From positions 117,863 to 181,862 of the forward strand of contig DAORMJ010000004.1 of assembly GCA_035440445.1 (NCBI GenBank): DNA of 64,000 bases, written 5' to 3'. Each line of letters starts with the position of its first letter. Within the stretch, counting starts at the first letter, position 1. The translations under genes and the position numbers were made by a program. Positions 32,545 to 41,583 of the stretch are shown piece after piece. Below the pieces are notes generated by a model. That model was not told the DNA's origin. It was given only the letters and a program-made list of their open reading frames with translations, and made no database searches. The stretch comes from Ga0077548 sp035440445. GTDB taxonomy: Bacteria; Pseudomonadota; Alphaproteobacteria; Rhizobiales; Xanthobacteraceae.

Positions 32545-33150
32545 ATGAATCACACAGATTTCCTCGCAATCTGGAATGATCTGGATTCGGTTGACGAGAC
32601 CGAATATCTGCGCTGGCTGACGCGCGAACATGCGCAAGAGTGCCTCGCGACGAGAGGCTTAGTCTCGGTGCGGGTATTCCGCGCGAAGTCCGAAACGCAC
32701 GTGCAGTTTCTGATTTTTTACCGCCTGCAACCGGACGCGCGGATTCCGGAGGCGATGCCTTGCCCGGAAAAGATCAGGGCGCGCCTGAAGAATTTCATTC
32801 GAGGCGAAGGCAGGATCGTGCAGGAGTCCGGAGAAGGGGCGGGCGGCTATGTCGCTTGCGTATTCATCGAGCGCAGCGATTTGCCGGGCTATCGGGAAGC
32901 TGCGGTCGAGATTGCGAATGCGGACAGGATCGCTGCGACGCGTCTGTTCGAGGCCGACCCTCCGGCGTCTGAAACGCATGCCGACATAAATGCGGCCCGC
33001 GCCGGGGACCACTCGTTCGAGGCGATGCTGCTGATCGAGGCTTTGGACGAGGACGAGCTTGCCGCGGGGCTTGCGCTGATGGGTGTTCGTCAGCCCACGA
33101 TCTATCGGGAGATTTTCAGGTTCGACTCGCAGAGTGCCACGTCTGCATGA
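32545..33150 (+). CDS. Conserved hypothetical protein, duplicated EthD/Dabb-like fold
   Basis: 201 residues. FLAIWNDLDSVDETEYLRWLTREHAQECLATRGL fits the start of dimeric alpha/beta-barrel proteins (here cited by its first 20 residues at most: FLAIWNDLDSVDETEYLRWL). A second similar module begins around SFEAMLLIEALDEDE. The fold is shared by EthD-like and stress-responsive Dabb proteins. No substrate is evident, and the gene stands alone. Confidence 0.62.
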   Translation: MNHTDFLAIWNDLDSVDETEYLRWLTREHAQECLATRGLVSVRVFRAKSETHVQFLIFYRLQPDARIPEAMPCPEKIRARLKNFIRGEGRIVQESGEGAGGYVACVFIERSDLPGYREAAVEIANADRIAATRLFEADPPASETHADINAARAGDHSFEAMLLIEALDEDELAAGLALMGVRQPTIYREIFRFDSQSATSA

Positions 33151-33160
33151 AGACGGCCGC

Positions 33161-34129
33161 TTACAGCTTCGTGCTCCAGAAATCCGGATGATAGCGATAG
33201 GCGGCACCCGTCCGCTCGACAAATCCCAATCCCGGAAAAGGAAGATGCATGCCTGCTACGAGCAAACGCTCGGTTGCCGCCATGTCGAAGGCGCGTTTTC
33301 GCGCGGCCGCGGCCTGCGCCTGATCGCTGTCGAACGCCAGCGTCCATTCCGGTCTCGCAAACTGCAGTGCTGCATTGTGAATGATATCGCCCCAGACCAG
33401 CATTTGCTGTTTCTCGGAAGCGAACAGGAAGCCGCTGTGCCCAACGGTATGGCCGGGCAGGGAAAGCGCCGAAACGCCGGGACCGATCTCGCCATTCGCA
33501 GGGATCGGCTTCAGGCGATGCGCGTAGGGTTTGATCGCGGCGACAGCCATCTGGAAAAACGGTCTGAAATCCGGGGGCGCCTTGTCGGCAGCATCGGTGC
33601 TCAGCCAGAACTTGGCGTCTGCTTCGGCAACATAGACGTCAGCGTTCTTGAAAATCGGACGGCCTTCCATCGTGAGGCCGCCGAAATGATCCGGATGCAG
33701 GTGCGTGAGCAGGATTGCATCGACCTGATCCGGATTGATGCCGGACAGCACAAGGTTCTCAGCGACGCGGCCGAGCGACGAGCCCATCAACACGCCGGTG
33801 CCGGTATCAACAAGGTAAAGCCGATCGCCCGTATTGACCGCGAATGCGTTGACATGAGAGCGCGGCGGAGACGGCTGGTAGCTCTGCGCGGAGAGCTTCG
33901 CGATTTCGGCCGCGTCGCCGCTGTACAATTTCAGTTCGAGCGCGACGTCCCCGTCGAGTACGGCCGTCACCTCGAATGCGCCTAGCTTACGCCGAAAGAA
34001 GCCCGGAGCCTGCGCTTTGGCAAAAGGCATTTTCGCATGCAGAGGAGAGGAGAGAAGCGCGCCCGCACCGATTCCTGCACCGAGCATCAATTGGCGGCGC
34101 GACATAGCATTCGGTTTAAGGCGTCTCAT
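33161..34129 (-). CDS. Exported MBL-fold metallo-hydrolase
   Basis: 322 residues. The N-terminus has a twin-arginine-like signal (SRRQLMLGAGIGAGALLSS). The metallo-beta-lactamase core has LTHLHPDHFGG (metal ligands), SLPGHTVGHSGF and WGDIIHN. This is the AttM/AHL-lactonase-like branch by motif spacing, but substrate specificity cannot be told. Tat export suggests metal loading in the cytoplasm. An alternative start lies at 34105, directly before the RR motif. Confidence 0.85.
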   Translation of the reverse strand: MRRLKPNAMSRRQLMLGAGIGAGALLSSPLHAKMPFAKAQAPGFFRRKLGAFEVTAVLDGDVALELKLYSGDAAEIAKLSAQSYQPSPPRSHVNAFAVNTGDRLYLVDTGTGVLMGSSLGRVAENLVLSGINPDQVDAILLTHLHPDHFGGLTMEGRPIFKNADVYVAEADAKFWLSTDAADKAPPDFRPFFQMAVAAIKPYAHRLKPIPANGEIGPGVSALSLPGHTVGHSGFLFASEKQQMLVWGDIIHNAALQFARPEWTLAFDSDQAQAAAARKRAFDMAATERLLVAGMHLPFPGLGFVERTGAAYRYHPDFWSTKL

Positions 34130-34323
34130 CGATAAAGCTCGCTTTACTCGGGTTTCGGCGATGGAAGAGCTGGTTTGGTTACATTCTCATATAGCGGGAA
34201 AGTGGCGCAAAGCTGAACCCCTGTTCATGAAACTAGAATTGGTTCCAGGCGTTGTCAGGCATTGAAAGAATTCTCGGCATCACCAGATTCTCTTTGCAGT
34301 CGCGTAGTGAAAAGGAGGTTCAG

Positions 34324-34674
34324 ATGAACACCCTGCGCAGCAAGCTTACCGCGATCGGCCTGGCCGGCACCGTCGGTTTTGGCGCGGTCGCAATTTCTCC
34401 CGTTACGGCGTCGGCGGCCCCCGTCGCGCCGAGCCAGAATATCGTGAAGCAGACCACTCCGCAGCAAACGGAGGAGGTGCGCTGGCGCGGTCGCTATGTT
34501 GGCCCCGCGGTCGCGCTCGGCGTCTTCGGCGCGGTCGCAGGTGCGATCGCCTCGGACCGGTACTATCGCCGGAACTACTACTATCAGCCGTATTATCCGG
34601 CCTATTATGGCCCGCAATATTACTACGGCCCGGGCTATTACTATGGTCCCCGCCGTTACCATTACGGCTGGTAG
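34324..34674 (+). CDS. Secreted Tyr-rich protein
   Basis: 116 residues: signal peptide to ASAA, a glycine-containing hydrophobic segment (YVGPAVALGVFGAVAGAIAS) and a tail with over twenty tyrosines (YYRRNYYYQPYYPAYYGPQ and repeats of YYYGP). AAGGAGG lies 5 nt upstream. Similar proteins with YY/GP tails are common in rhizobia and unknown in function; the hydrophobic part may insert in the outer membrane. Confidence 0.7.
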   Translation: MNTLRSKLTAIGLAGTVGFGAVAISPVTASAAPVAPSQNIVKQTTPQQTEEVRWRGRYVGPAVALGVFGAVAGAIASDRYYRRNYYYQPYYPAYYGPQYYYGPGYYYGPRRYHYGW

Positions 34675-34757
34675 CTGGACAAAGCCGGGCGCAGTCGGAT
34701 TGGCTGCGCCCGATTTCTTTTGCATGGCTGGGGCGCGCAGTCTAAATAGCGCCCGCC

Positions 34758-35345
34758 ATGTCATCTGAAGAATTTACTTATGTTTTCAAGCCGCGCCTGA
34801 TGGGTCCGGCTTACGAGTATTCGCTGTCGAAGGACTCGCTCGACTGGACCATTGGTCCGCGTAGCGGCCGTGTCGGTTACCCGATGATCCGGCATATTCG
34901 TCTAGGCTATAAGCCGACGAACATGGCGACGTCGCGCTTCATCGCGGAGCTGTGGCCGCTTAACGCGCCGAAGCTGATGCTCCATTCGGTTTCTGCGAAG
35001 TCGCTCATCGATATGGCTGATCAGGGTAGCGACTATGTTCGCTTCGTTCGCGAGTTGCACCGGCGGATCGAAGGTTCGAAAGCCAACTGTGTCTATGAGT
35101 CAGGAATGCCTGCCTGGCGCTGGTGGCCGTCGCTGATCATCGGCGTGCTGGTCTTGTTTGCGCTGGCCTATGTCGTGATTCAGGGCATGCTCGGCGGGCA
35201 ATATCTTGTTGCCGGCGTGATCGCTTTTGTCGGGGCGTGGTTCATGTGGCAGATCTGGAATATCGTCATGCGCAACCGGCCGCGGATCTATGATCCACGC
35301 AATCTTCCCGCCGAGATTTTGCCGGCCGTCCAGCCGTCTCAGTAA
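34758..35345 (+). CDS. Membrane protein of unknown function, two TM helices
   Basis: 195 residues: a soluble N-terminal part with PH-like strands (SLSKDSLDWTIGPRSGRVGY; FIAELWPLNAPKLMLHS) and two C-terminal membrane helices (SLIIGVLVLFALAYVVIQG; LVAGVIAFVGAWFMWQIW). No family is recognised. Its 3' end overlaps the convergent sixA by 7 bp. Confidence 0.68.
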   Translation: MSSEEFTYVFKPRLMGPAYEYSLSKDSLDWTIGPRSGRVGYPMIRHIRLGYKPTNMATSRFIAELWPLNAPKLMLHSVSAKSLIDMADQGSDYVRFVRELHRRIEGSKANCVYESGMPAWRWWPSLIIGVLVLFALAYVVIQGMLGGQYLVAGVIAFVGAWFMWQIWNIVMRNRPRIYDPRNLPAEILPAVQPSQ

Positions 35346-35854
35346 GATAGAATCTTCGGCGTCAGGAACATCTCCAGCCGTCCGGCTGGCGGTGCGGCTT
35401 GTTTCCAAGCATTGATTGGCAAGTCGATCACCGCAAGTCCGCAGGTCGGATATTTCTTGAAGACGCGGCGAATGGCGTCGGCATCGCCGGAGTTTGCAAA
35501 GCTGCGCGCCAGCCGTTCGATGCCGGGATTGTGCGCGCAAAGCAGCAACGTTTCCGCTTCTTCCGGTGCATATCGGGTGAATTCCAGCAGGGTTTGTTCG
35601 GACGCTCCGTAAAGGCCCGGTTCTTCAGCGCTTCGAACGGACCGTCCGAGTTGGGGTGCGAGCAGCTCCCAGGTCTGGCGCGTTCTGACTGCGGTTGAAA
35701 TCAGCGCGAGGTCGGGGACGAGACCTGCCCGCGCCATGGCCTTGCCCATTTCCGGCGCATCGTTTTGCCCGCGATCGGCGAGGGGGCGCAGCGAATCGTC
35801 GAGTCGTTCCGGCCAGTCTGATTTGGCATGGCGCAAAAGCAGCAATCGGCGCAT
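35339..35854 (-). CDS. sixA: SixA-type phosphohistidine phosphatase
   Basis: 171 residues, histidine-phosphatase superfamily. The RHG-like motif is LLRHAKSDW, with catalytic H9, and the second histidine is in LLCAHNPGIERLA. It removes phosphate from HPt-type histidines and so may damp phosphorelays or the PTS-Ntr system. The ATG at 35854 starts the typical MRRLLLLRHAK. It is divergent from the FAD oxidoreductase with 68 bp between. Confidence 0.9.
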   Translation of the reverse strand: MRRLLLLRHAKSDWPERLDDSLRPLADRGQNDAPEMGKAMARAGLVPDLALISTAVRTRQTWELLAPQLGRSVRSAEEPGLYGASEQTLLEFTRYAPEEAETLLLCAHNPGIERLARSFANSGDADAIRRVFKKYPTCGLAVIDLPINAWKQAAPPAGRLEMFLTPKILSY

Positions 35855-35922
35855 TATTCTGTTTCCTCGACAGTGAACGCGACTGTCTCTATCAGGTTCG
35901 TCTAACACCCGCGCGTCATCGC

Positions 35923-37212
35923 ATGAGTCTTTCACAAACCTATTACGAAGCGACGTCGTCGTCCTATGCCGGGCGGCAACAACTCGCGCACGATATTGAC
36001 ACCGAGGTTTGCGTGATCGGCGCGGGCTTTGCGGGGCTATGGACCGCGCGTGCGCTGCAGCAGCGGCGCAAGGACGTGGTGCTGATCGAACGCGATGCCG
36101 TCGCCGGGGCAGCGTCCGGCCGCAATGGCGGTTTTGTGTCGGCCGGGTTCAACCAGAGCTTGCCCAAGATCATCGACCGTGTCGGAATCGACGATGCGCG
36201 TGCGCTTTACCGGCTGTCGCGAATGGGTGTGGAGATCGTCCGGGAAGAGACGGCGTCGGATTTTCCGGGCATCAATCTCGTGCCGGGATATTTGCGCGCT
36301 TCCTATGACGACGATGCTGAGGCCATGAAGCGTTCGGCGGAATGGCATCTGAAGGAATTCGATCACGACTTCGAATACTGGCCGGTGGAGCGCGTTCGCG
36401 AGGTGTTGCGGACGGAGCAATATTATCAAGGCCTCCAAGAGAAGGACGCTTTCCATATCCATCCGCGCAATCTTGCGATCAGACTTGCGGAAAATATCGA
36501 ACGGGCGGGCGGCAGGATTTATGAGAACACCGCAGCGGTCGCTGCGGATCTCGATGGTGTGCGCAAGGTCGTGACTACGCCGCGAGGCAAGGTACGCGCG
36601 GAGCATGTTGTGTTCGCGACCAACGCATTCCCGGGGGCTGGATTTCCTGCGTTACAGCGGACCATCCTGCCGGTTGCCACCTATCTCGGCGTAACCAGAC
36701 CGCTCGGCGAGCGGCTTGCGGATACGATCCGCTATGCCGGCTGTATTCAGGATGATCGCAACTCGTTCAACTATTACCGTGTGCTTGGCGATCGCCTGTT
36801 ATGGGGCGCCGGGATATCGATAGACCTCAAAGAGCCTTCCAATCTCGAAGAGCGGCTGCGGCGGCGCATTCTTTCCGTATTTCCGCAACTCGATGGCGTT
36901 GCGATGGAAAGTTTCTGGAGCGGGATCATGGGGTTTGCCGTTCATCGCATGCCGCAGATCGGCATGCTCAAACCGGGCGCATGGATTGCCAGTGCGTTCG
37001 GCGGACAGGGCCTGAATACGACCGCCATGGCGGGCGAACTGATCGCGTCGGCAATCACCGAAAAAGACGATCGCTGGCGGCTCTTTATCCCGTTCGGACT
37101 GGTCTGGGCTGGCGGCTGGCTTGGCCGCGCTTATGCGCAGACGAATTGGTGGTCGGGCGGATTGCGCGACCGCGTCGATACCCTTCGCAGGAAACGCGGT
37201 AAGGCGGCTTAG
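35923..37212 (+). CDS. FAD-dependent oxidoreductase (PuuB-like DAO family)
   Basis: 429 residues. Dinucleotide-binding motif CVIGAGFAGLWTARAL about 28 residues in; SGRNGGFVSAGFNQSL and the late FAD motif WIASAFGGQGLNTTAMAG. This is the gamma-glutamylputrescine-oxidase-like branch of the D-amino-acid-oxidase family, acting on an amine substrate. No other putrescine genes are nearby, so the substrate is inferred only from family. Its stop overlaps the convergent moxR stop by 4 bp. Confidence 0.82.
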   Translation: MSLSQTYYEATSSSYAGRQQLAHDIDTEVCVIGAGFAGLWTARALQQRRKDVVLIERDAVAGAASGRNGGFVSAGFNQSLPKIIDRVGIDDARALYRLSRMGVEIVREETASDFPGINLVPGYLRASYDDDAEAMKRSAEWHLKEFDHDFEYWPVERVREVLRTEQYYQGLQEKDAFHIHPRNLAIRLAENIERAGGRIYENTAAVAADLDGVRKVVTTPRGKVRAEHVVFATNAFPGAGFPALQRTILPVATYLGVTRPLGERLADTIRYAGCIQDDRNSFNYYRVLGDRLLWGAGISIDLKEPSNLEERLRRRILSVFPQLDGVAMESFWSGIMGFAVHRMPQIGMLKPGAWIASAFGGQGLNTTAMAGELIASAITEKDDRWRLFIPFGLVWAGGWLGRAYAQTNWWSGGLRDRVDTLRRKRGKAA

Positions 37213-38051
37213 CTTTCGCGCCGCGCGAGGAAGGCGAGGCGCTCGAACAGGTGCACATCCTGCTCGTTCTTGAGCAGCGCGCCGTGAAGCGGCGGAATGA
37301 GCTTCTTCGGATCGCGCTCGCGCAGCGTCTCCGGTCCGATGTCCTCGACCATCAACAATTTCAGCCAGTCGAGCAGTTCGGAGGTCGAAGGTTTCTTCTT
37401 GAGGCCCGGCACTTCGCGGATTTCGTAGAACATGCGCAGTGCTTCGGCGACAAGACGCTGCTTGATGCCGGGGAAGTGCACCTCGACGATCGCCCGCATG
37501 GTGTCGGCGTCAGGGAAGCGGATGTAATGGAAGAAGCAGCGGCGCAGGAATGCGTCCGGCAATTCCTTTTCGTTGTTCGAGGTGATGACGATGATCGGGC
37601 GCTTGACCGCCTTGATGGTCTCGCCGGTTTCGTAAACGTGGAATTCCATGCGGTCGAGCTCCTGCAGGAGGTCGTTCGGGAATTCGATGTCGGCCTTGTC
37701 GATTTCGTCGATCAGAAGCAGCGGACGCTGCTCCGACGTGAAGGCATCCCAGAGCTTGCCGCGCTTGATATAGTTCTTGATGTCGGAGACACGCGGGTCG
37801 CCTAACTGGCTGTCGCGAAGACGCGCGACGGCGTCGTATTCGTAGAGCCCCTGCGCGGCTTTGGTGGTCGACTTGATGTGCCATTCGATCAGCGGCGCGC
37901 CGATAGCGCGGGCCACTTCCGCCGCGAGAACGGTCTTGCCGGTGCCGGGTTCGCCCTTAATCAGCAAGGGGCGCTCGAGCGCGATCGCGGCATTGACCGC
38001 AACTTTCAGGTCATCGGCTGCGACATAGCTCTTGGTACCTTCGAAACGCAT
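37209..38051 (-). CDS. MoxR-family AAA+ ATPase (CoxD-like)
   Basis: 280 residues. Walker A GEPGTGKT (33-40), Walker B LLLIDEIDKAD, sensor 1 ITSNNEKELPDAFLRR. MoxR/CoxD ATPases act with vWA proteins such as CoxE in maturing metalloenzymes. The best partner here is the vWA protein at 23.3-24.5 kb; in related genomes the two genes are usually neighbours. Divergent from the flgE promoter region. Confidence 0.9.
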   Translation of the reverse strand: MRFEGTKSYVAADDLKVAVNAAIALERPLLIKGEPGTGKTVLAAEVARAIGAPLIEWHIKSTTKAAQGLYEYDAVARLRDSQLGDPRVSDIKNYIKRGKLWDAFTSEQRPLLLIDEIDKADIEFPNDLLQELDRMEFHVYETGETIKAVKRPIIVITSNNEKELPDAFLRRCFFHYIRFPDADTMRAIVEVHFPGIKQRLVAEALRMFYEIREVPGLKKKPSTSELLDWLKLLMVEDIGPETLRERDPKKLIPPLHGALLKNEQDVHLFERLAFLARRES

Positions 38052-38146
38052 CTTTCGGCTCCGGGATTGCAACGGCGGCGCACCCTATTGGCGACATCCA
38101 CTCGCTGCAAGGCGTGAATGGCATTCCGCGCGCCGCAACCGTTCCG

Positions 38147-38165
38147 CCCGGCAGAACTTGCCGGG
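38147..38165. promoter_or_regulatory. Palindromic enhancer site upstream of flgE (FlbD-type candidate)
   Basis: Perfect palindrome CCCGGCA-GAACT-TGCCGGG, centred 97 bp before the sigma-54 promoter centre. A weaker copy (CGGCA-AAGAC-TGCAT) follows at once. The same motif occurs upstream of the flgI and flgF promoters. Confidence 0.6.
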
Positions 38166-38245
38166 GCGGCAAAGACTGCATCGCACCGGCAGCACCGCGC
38201 CGATAAATTGTCTAATAAATTCAATGGTTTAATTGGTAGCACAAT

Positions 38246-38260
38246 TGGCACGCCCATTGC
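38246..38260 (+). promoter_or_regulatory. Sigma-54 promoter of flgE
   Basis: TGGCACG-N4-TTGC, exact -24/-12 consensus with GG-N10-GC spacing, 49 bp before the flgE ATG. Confidence 0.82.
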
Positions 38261-38308
38261 CAATTGCTGTTGGGGCCCGCATGCGCGGCCGGATTCTGGA
38301 GGAAGAGT

Positions 38309-39691
38309 ATGGGTATCTTCGGTGCAATGACGAACGCGGTCGGTGGCTTGCAGGCGCAGTCCTTCGCGCTCGAGAACATTTCCGGCAACATCGCCAATTC
38401 GCAGACGACCGGCTTCAAGCGGGTCGATACCAGCTTCGCCGACATGGTCGCGAGCTCCAGCGCCACCCGCCAGTCCTCCGGCGGCGTGCTTGCGATGTCG
38501 AGACAGACCAACTCCGTGCAGGGAGACATCCAGACCGCCGGCGTCAGCACCTATATGGCGATCAAAGGCGAAGGCTATTTTGTCGTCCAGAAGCCGACGA
38601 GCTTCCCGGACGGCAATCCGGTCTTCGTGGGCGTCGATCTCTACACGCGCCGCGGCGACTTCGAACTGGACAAGGACGGCTATCTCGTCAACGGCTCGGG
38701 CTATTACCTGAAGGCGCTTCCCCTCGATCCTGTCACCGGCAACCCGGTCGGCAGCGTCCCTGAGGTCGTGCAGTTCACCAACGACTTCCTGCCTTCGCAA
38801 GCGACGACCGTTATCGACTATCGCGCCAACCTGTCCAACTTGCCGCGCACCCAGGCTTATACCGCGGCTCCGGACACGCCGGGCAGCGAGCTCATTCATC
38901 CTTCCGCATTCGCCAACAGCAATCCGCTCAGCGCGGGTGACGGCACGGTCGAGGGCGCGGACGTAACGACTTTTCTTGAACAGTCGATCGCAGGCGGCGC
39001 CATCACGGTTTACGATTCACTCGGCAACGAAGTGAACGTGCAGATGCGCTGGGTGAAAACCGACTCTGCGGCGACTGGCGGCACCGACACGTGGGAGATG
39101 TTCTATCTAGAGAATTCCAATGCCGGGAATACCGATGTCGCCTGGCGAAACTCGGGGCAGGTTTACACCTTCAACGCGAGCGGCGTGCTGACGCCGAACG
39201 TGCCGGCCGTGACGCTGACCGGGCTTACCATCAACGGGGTTGCCATCGGCGACGTCACGCTCTCGCACGGCCAGTCCGGCATCACCCAGTTCGCGGACGC
39301 GAACGGCGTGGTCAAGGTGAACAAGCTCGACCAGAACGGTTATGCGGCGGGCGAACTGAAATCCATCGCCGTGAACGATAAGGGCCGCGTGGTTGCAAGC
39401 TATTCCAACGGCCGCGCGATCGATATCGCGGAGATTCCGCTCGTCAGCTTCCTCGGCGAGAATGCCCTGAAGCGCCTCGACGGCGGGGCTTTCGAAGCCA
39501 CCACGGAATCCGGTCCGGCGATCTTCGGTGCGTCCGGCTCCATTGTCGGCAGTTCGCTCGAAGGTTCGAACACCGATATCGCGGACGAGTTTACGAAGCT
39601 GATCGTGACGCAACAGGCATACGCCGCCAACACGCGCATCGTGACCACGGCTGACCAGATGCTGCAAGAAACCATCAACATGATCCGCTAA
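38309..39691 (+). CDS. flgE: Flagellar hook protein FlgE
   Basis: 460 residues. The rod/hook N-terminal motif GIFGAMTNAVGGLQAQSFALENISGNIANSQTTGFK (cited by its start GIFGAMTNAVGGLQAQSFAL) and the C-terminal helix IVTQQAYAANTRIVTTADQML build the D0 domain. The middle is the variable hook surface. GGAGGAAG lies before the ATG. It is the first gene of flgE-flgK-flgL and is preceded by a sigma-54 promoter with an upstream palindrome. Confidence 0.95.
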   Translation: MGIFGAMTNAVGGLQAQSFALENISGNIANSQTTGFKRVDTSFADMVASSSATRQSSGGVLAMSRQTNSVQGDIQTAGVSTYMAIKGEGYFVVQKPTSFPDGNPVFVGVDLYTRRGDFELDKDGYLVNGSGYYLKALPLDPVTGNPVGSVPEVVQFTNDFLPSQATTVIDYRANLSNLPRTQAYTAAPDTPGSELIHPSAFANSNPLSAGDGTVEGADVTTFLEQSIAGGAITVYDSLGNEVNVQMRWVKTDSAATGGTDTWEMFYLENSNAGNTDVAWRNSGQVYTFNASGVLTPNVPAVTLTGLTINGVAIGDVTLSHGQSGITQFADANGVVKVNKLDQNGYAAGELKSIAVNDKGRVVASYSNGRAIDIAEIPLVSFLGENALKRLDGGAFEATTESGPAIFGASGSIVGSSLEGSNTDIADEFTKLIVTQQAYAANTRIVTTADQMLQETINMIR

Positions 39692-39713
39692 AGGCGGTGA
39701 AGGTGTATAGAAG

Positions 39714-41579
39714 ATGGGCCTGACAAGCGCGCTATCGTCGGCACTAAGCGGTCTGCGGGCGACCCAGATCGGGATCAACGTGGTCGCGACCAACGTCGCG
39801 AACGCGGAGACGCCGGGCTATTCGCGCAAGGTCGTCTCGCTCGAAACCGCTACCGCGGGCGGCAGTGGCGTCGGCGTTCGCGTCGCCAGCGTCAATCGCG
39901 AACTCGACATTTATGTCCAGCGGCAGCTGCGCACGGAACTCGCAGGTTCCAACTACATCGATATCATCGCGAAATTCCGCCAGCAGATCGATCAGATGTA
40001 TGGCGAGCCGGGTGCGGCGAGTGCGCTCGACACCATCATCAACGGCTTTTCGAGTTCGTTGCAGTCCCTGGCAGCCGATCCGCAATCGGTCGCGACGCGG
40101 CAGTCGGTTCTGAATGCCGCGCAGGTGATGGCGCAGAAGCTGAATACGCTGTCGAACGACATAACGATGATGCGTAACCAGGCCGAGAGCGGGATCGCCG
40201 ATGCGGTCGAGCGCGTCAACGGGCTCCTGAAGACGATCGAGAGCACGCAGAACCAGATCATCTCGCTGAGCAGTCAGGACGTCGAGATCGGTGCGCTGCT
40301 CGACAAGCGCGACAATGCTGTCATGGAGCTGGCAGGGCTCATCGACATTCAGGTCACGTCGAACGGCAAGAACCAGATCTCCATCTTCACGAATGCAGGC
40401 ACAAGTCTGTTCGACATGCAGGCTTCGCAGCTCGCGTTCGACGAACGGCCGCTAAGCTCGCAATCGACCTGGAACGCCGATGCGTCGATTTCCGGCACGG
40501 GTTCGATCAAGCTCGTGGCGCCGAATGGCTACTCGCTGGATCTGATCGCCGACAATTCGATCCGTTCGGGCAAGATTGCCGGGCTGGTTGAGCTGCGCGA
40601 CGATATTCTGGTGAAGGCGCAAGCCCAGCTCGACGAAATTGCGCACGCGCTCGCGACCTCGCTCTCCAGCCGTTCGATCGACAGCGCCGTGGCGACTTCG
40701 GGCGCGCAGAGCGGTTTCGAAATCGATCTCGCCTCGCTTCAGAACGGCAATTCGATCTCGCTTACTTATACCGATACTGCGGGCCCGACGACGCATCGCG
40801 TGACGCTCGTGCGGGTGGACGATCCTTCTTCGTTGCCGCTCTCGAACTTGCATACTTCCGATCCCAACGATCAAGTAATCGGCATTGATTTCTCGGGCGG
40901 TGTCGCCGGTGCGATCGCTGCGCTCAATGCCGCGCTTGGCCCGAACGTGCAATTCGACAACCCCAGCGGGTCGGTCCTGCGCGTGCTCGATGACGGATTG
41001 CCGAACCTCGTCAATATCGACTCATTGAGCGCGACGGTCACCACGAGTACGCTGCAATCGGGCGATGCGACCCTGCCGTTCTTCGTCGATGGCAACTCCA
41101 ACACGCTCTATTCGAATTTCATCAATGGCGGCGTGCAGCAGAAGCTCGGCTTTGCCGGCCGCATCGCGGTTAATTCCGGCCTGCTTACGAATTCGTCTGC
41201 GCTCGTTAATATTGACGCGAATACCTTGCCCGGCGACGCAACGCGGCCCGATTTCCTCTGGCAGCGGCTGACCGCCACAAACCAATCGTTCTCTGCAAGC
41301 ACTGGCATCGGTGGCGTCAACACGCCGTTCTCCGGTTCCGTGGTGAATTTTGCGCAGCAGGTCATTTCCTATCAGAGCACGGCGACCGACAACGCCGTGC
41401 GCCTGAAGGAAGGACAGGACGTGGTGCTGAACTCGTTGCAGGACCGCTATGCCGAAGGCACCAGTGTCAATGTCGACTCCGAAATGGCGAGGCTGCTCTC
41501 GTTGCAGAACGCTTACGCCGCCAATGCTCGCGTAATGACAGCAGTGAAGGAAATGTTCGATCTGCTGATGAGGGTCTGA
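39714..41579 (+). CDS. flgK: Hook-associated protein 1 FlgK
   Basis: 621 residues. N-terminal LSGLRATQIGINVVATNVAN and C-terminal EMARLLSLQNAYAANARVMT are the conserved FlgK/FlgE-type D0 helices; the centre includes ALLDKRDNAVMELAGLIDIQ. It joins the hook to the filament with FlgL. It lies 22 nt after flgE and 4 nt before flgL, so one operon. Confidence 0.94.
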   Translation: MGLTSALSSALSGLRATQIGINVVATNVANAETPGYSRKVVSLETATAGGSGVGVRVASVNRELDIYVQRQLRTELAGSNYIDIIAKFRQQIDQMYGEPGAASALDTIINGFSSSLQSLAADPQSVATRQSVLNAAQVMAQKLNTLSNDITMMRNQAESGIADAVERVNGLLKTIESTQNQIISLSSQDVEIGALLDKRDNAVMELAGLIDIQVTSNGKNQISIFTNAGTSLFDMQASQLAFDERPLSSQSTWNADASISGTGSIKLVAPNGYSLDLIADNSIRSGKIAGLVELRDDILVKAQAQLDEIAHALATSLSSRSIDSAVATSGAQSGFEIDLASLQNGNSISLTYTDTAGPTTHRVTLVRVDDPSSLPLSNLHTSDPNDQVIGIDFSGGVAGAIAALNAALGPNVQFDNPSGSVLRVLDDGLPNLVNIDSLSATVTTSTLQSGDATLPFFVDGNSNTLYSNFINGGVQQKLGFAGRIAVNSGLLTNSSALVNIDANTLPGDATRPDFLWQRLTATNQSFSASTGIGGVNTPFSGSVVNFAQQVISYQSTATDNAVRLKEGQDVVLNSLQDRYAEGTSVNVDSEMARLLSLQNAYAANARVMTAVKEMFDLLMRV

Positions 41580-41583
41580 TCCT

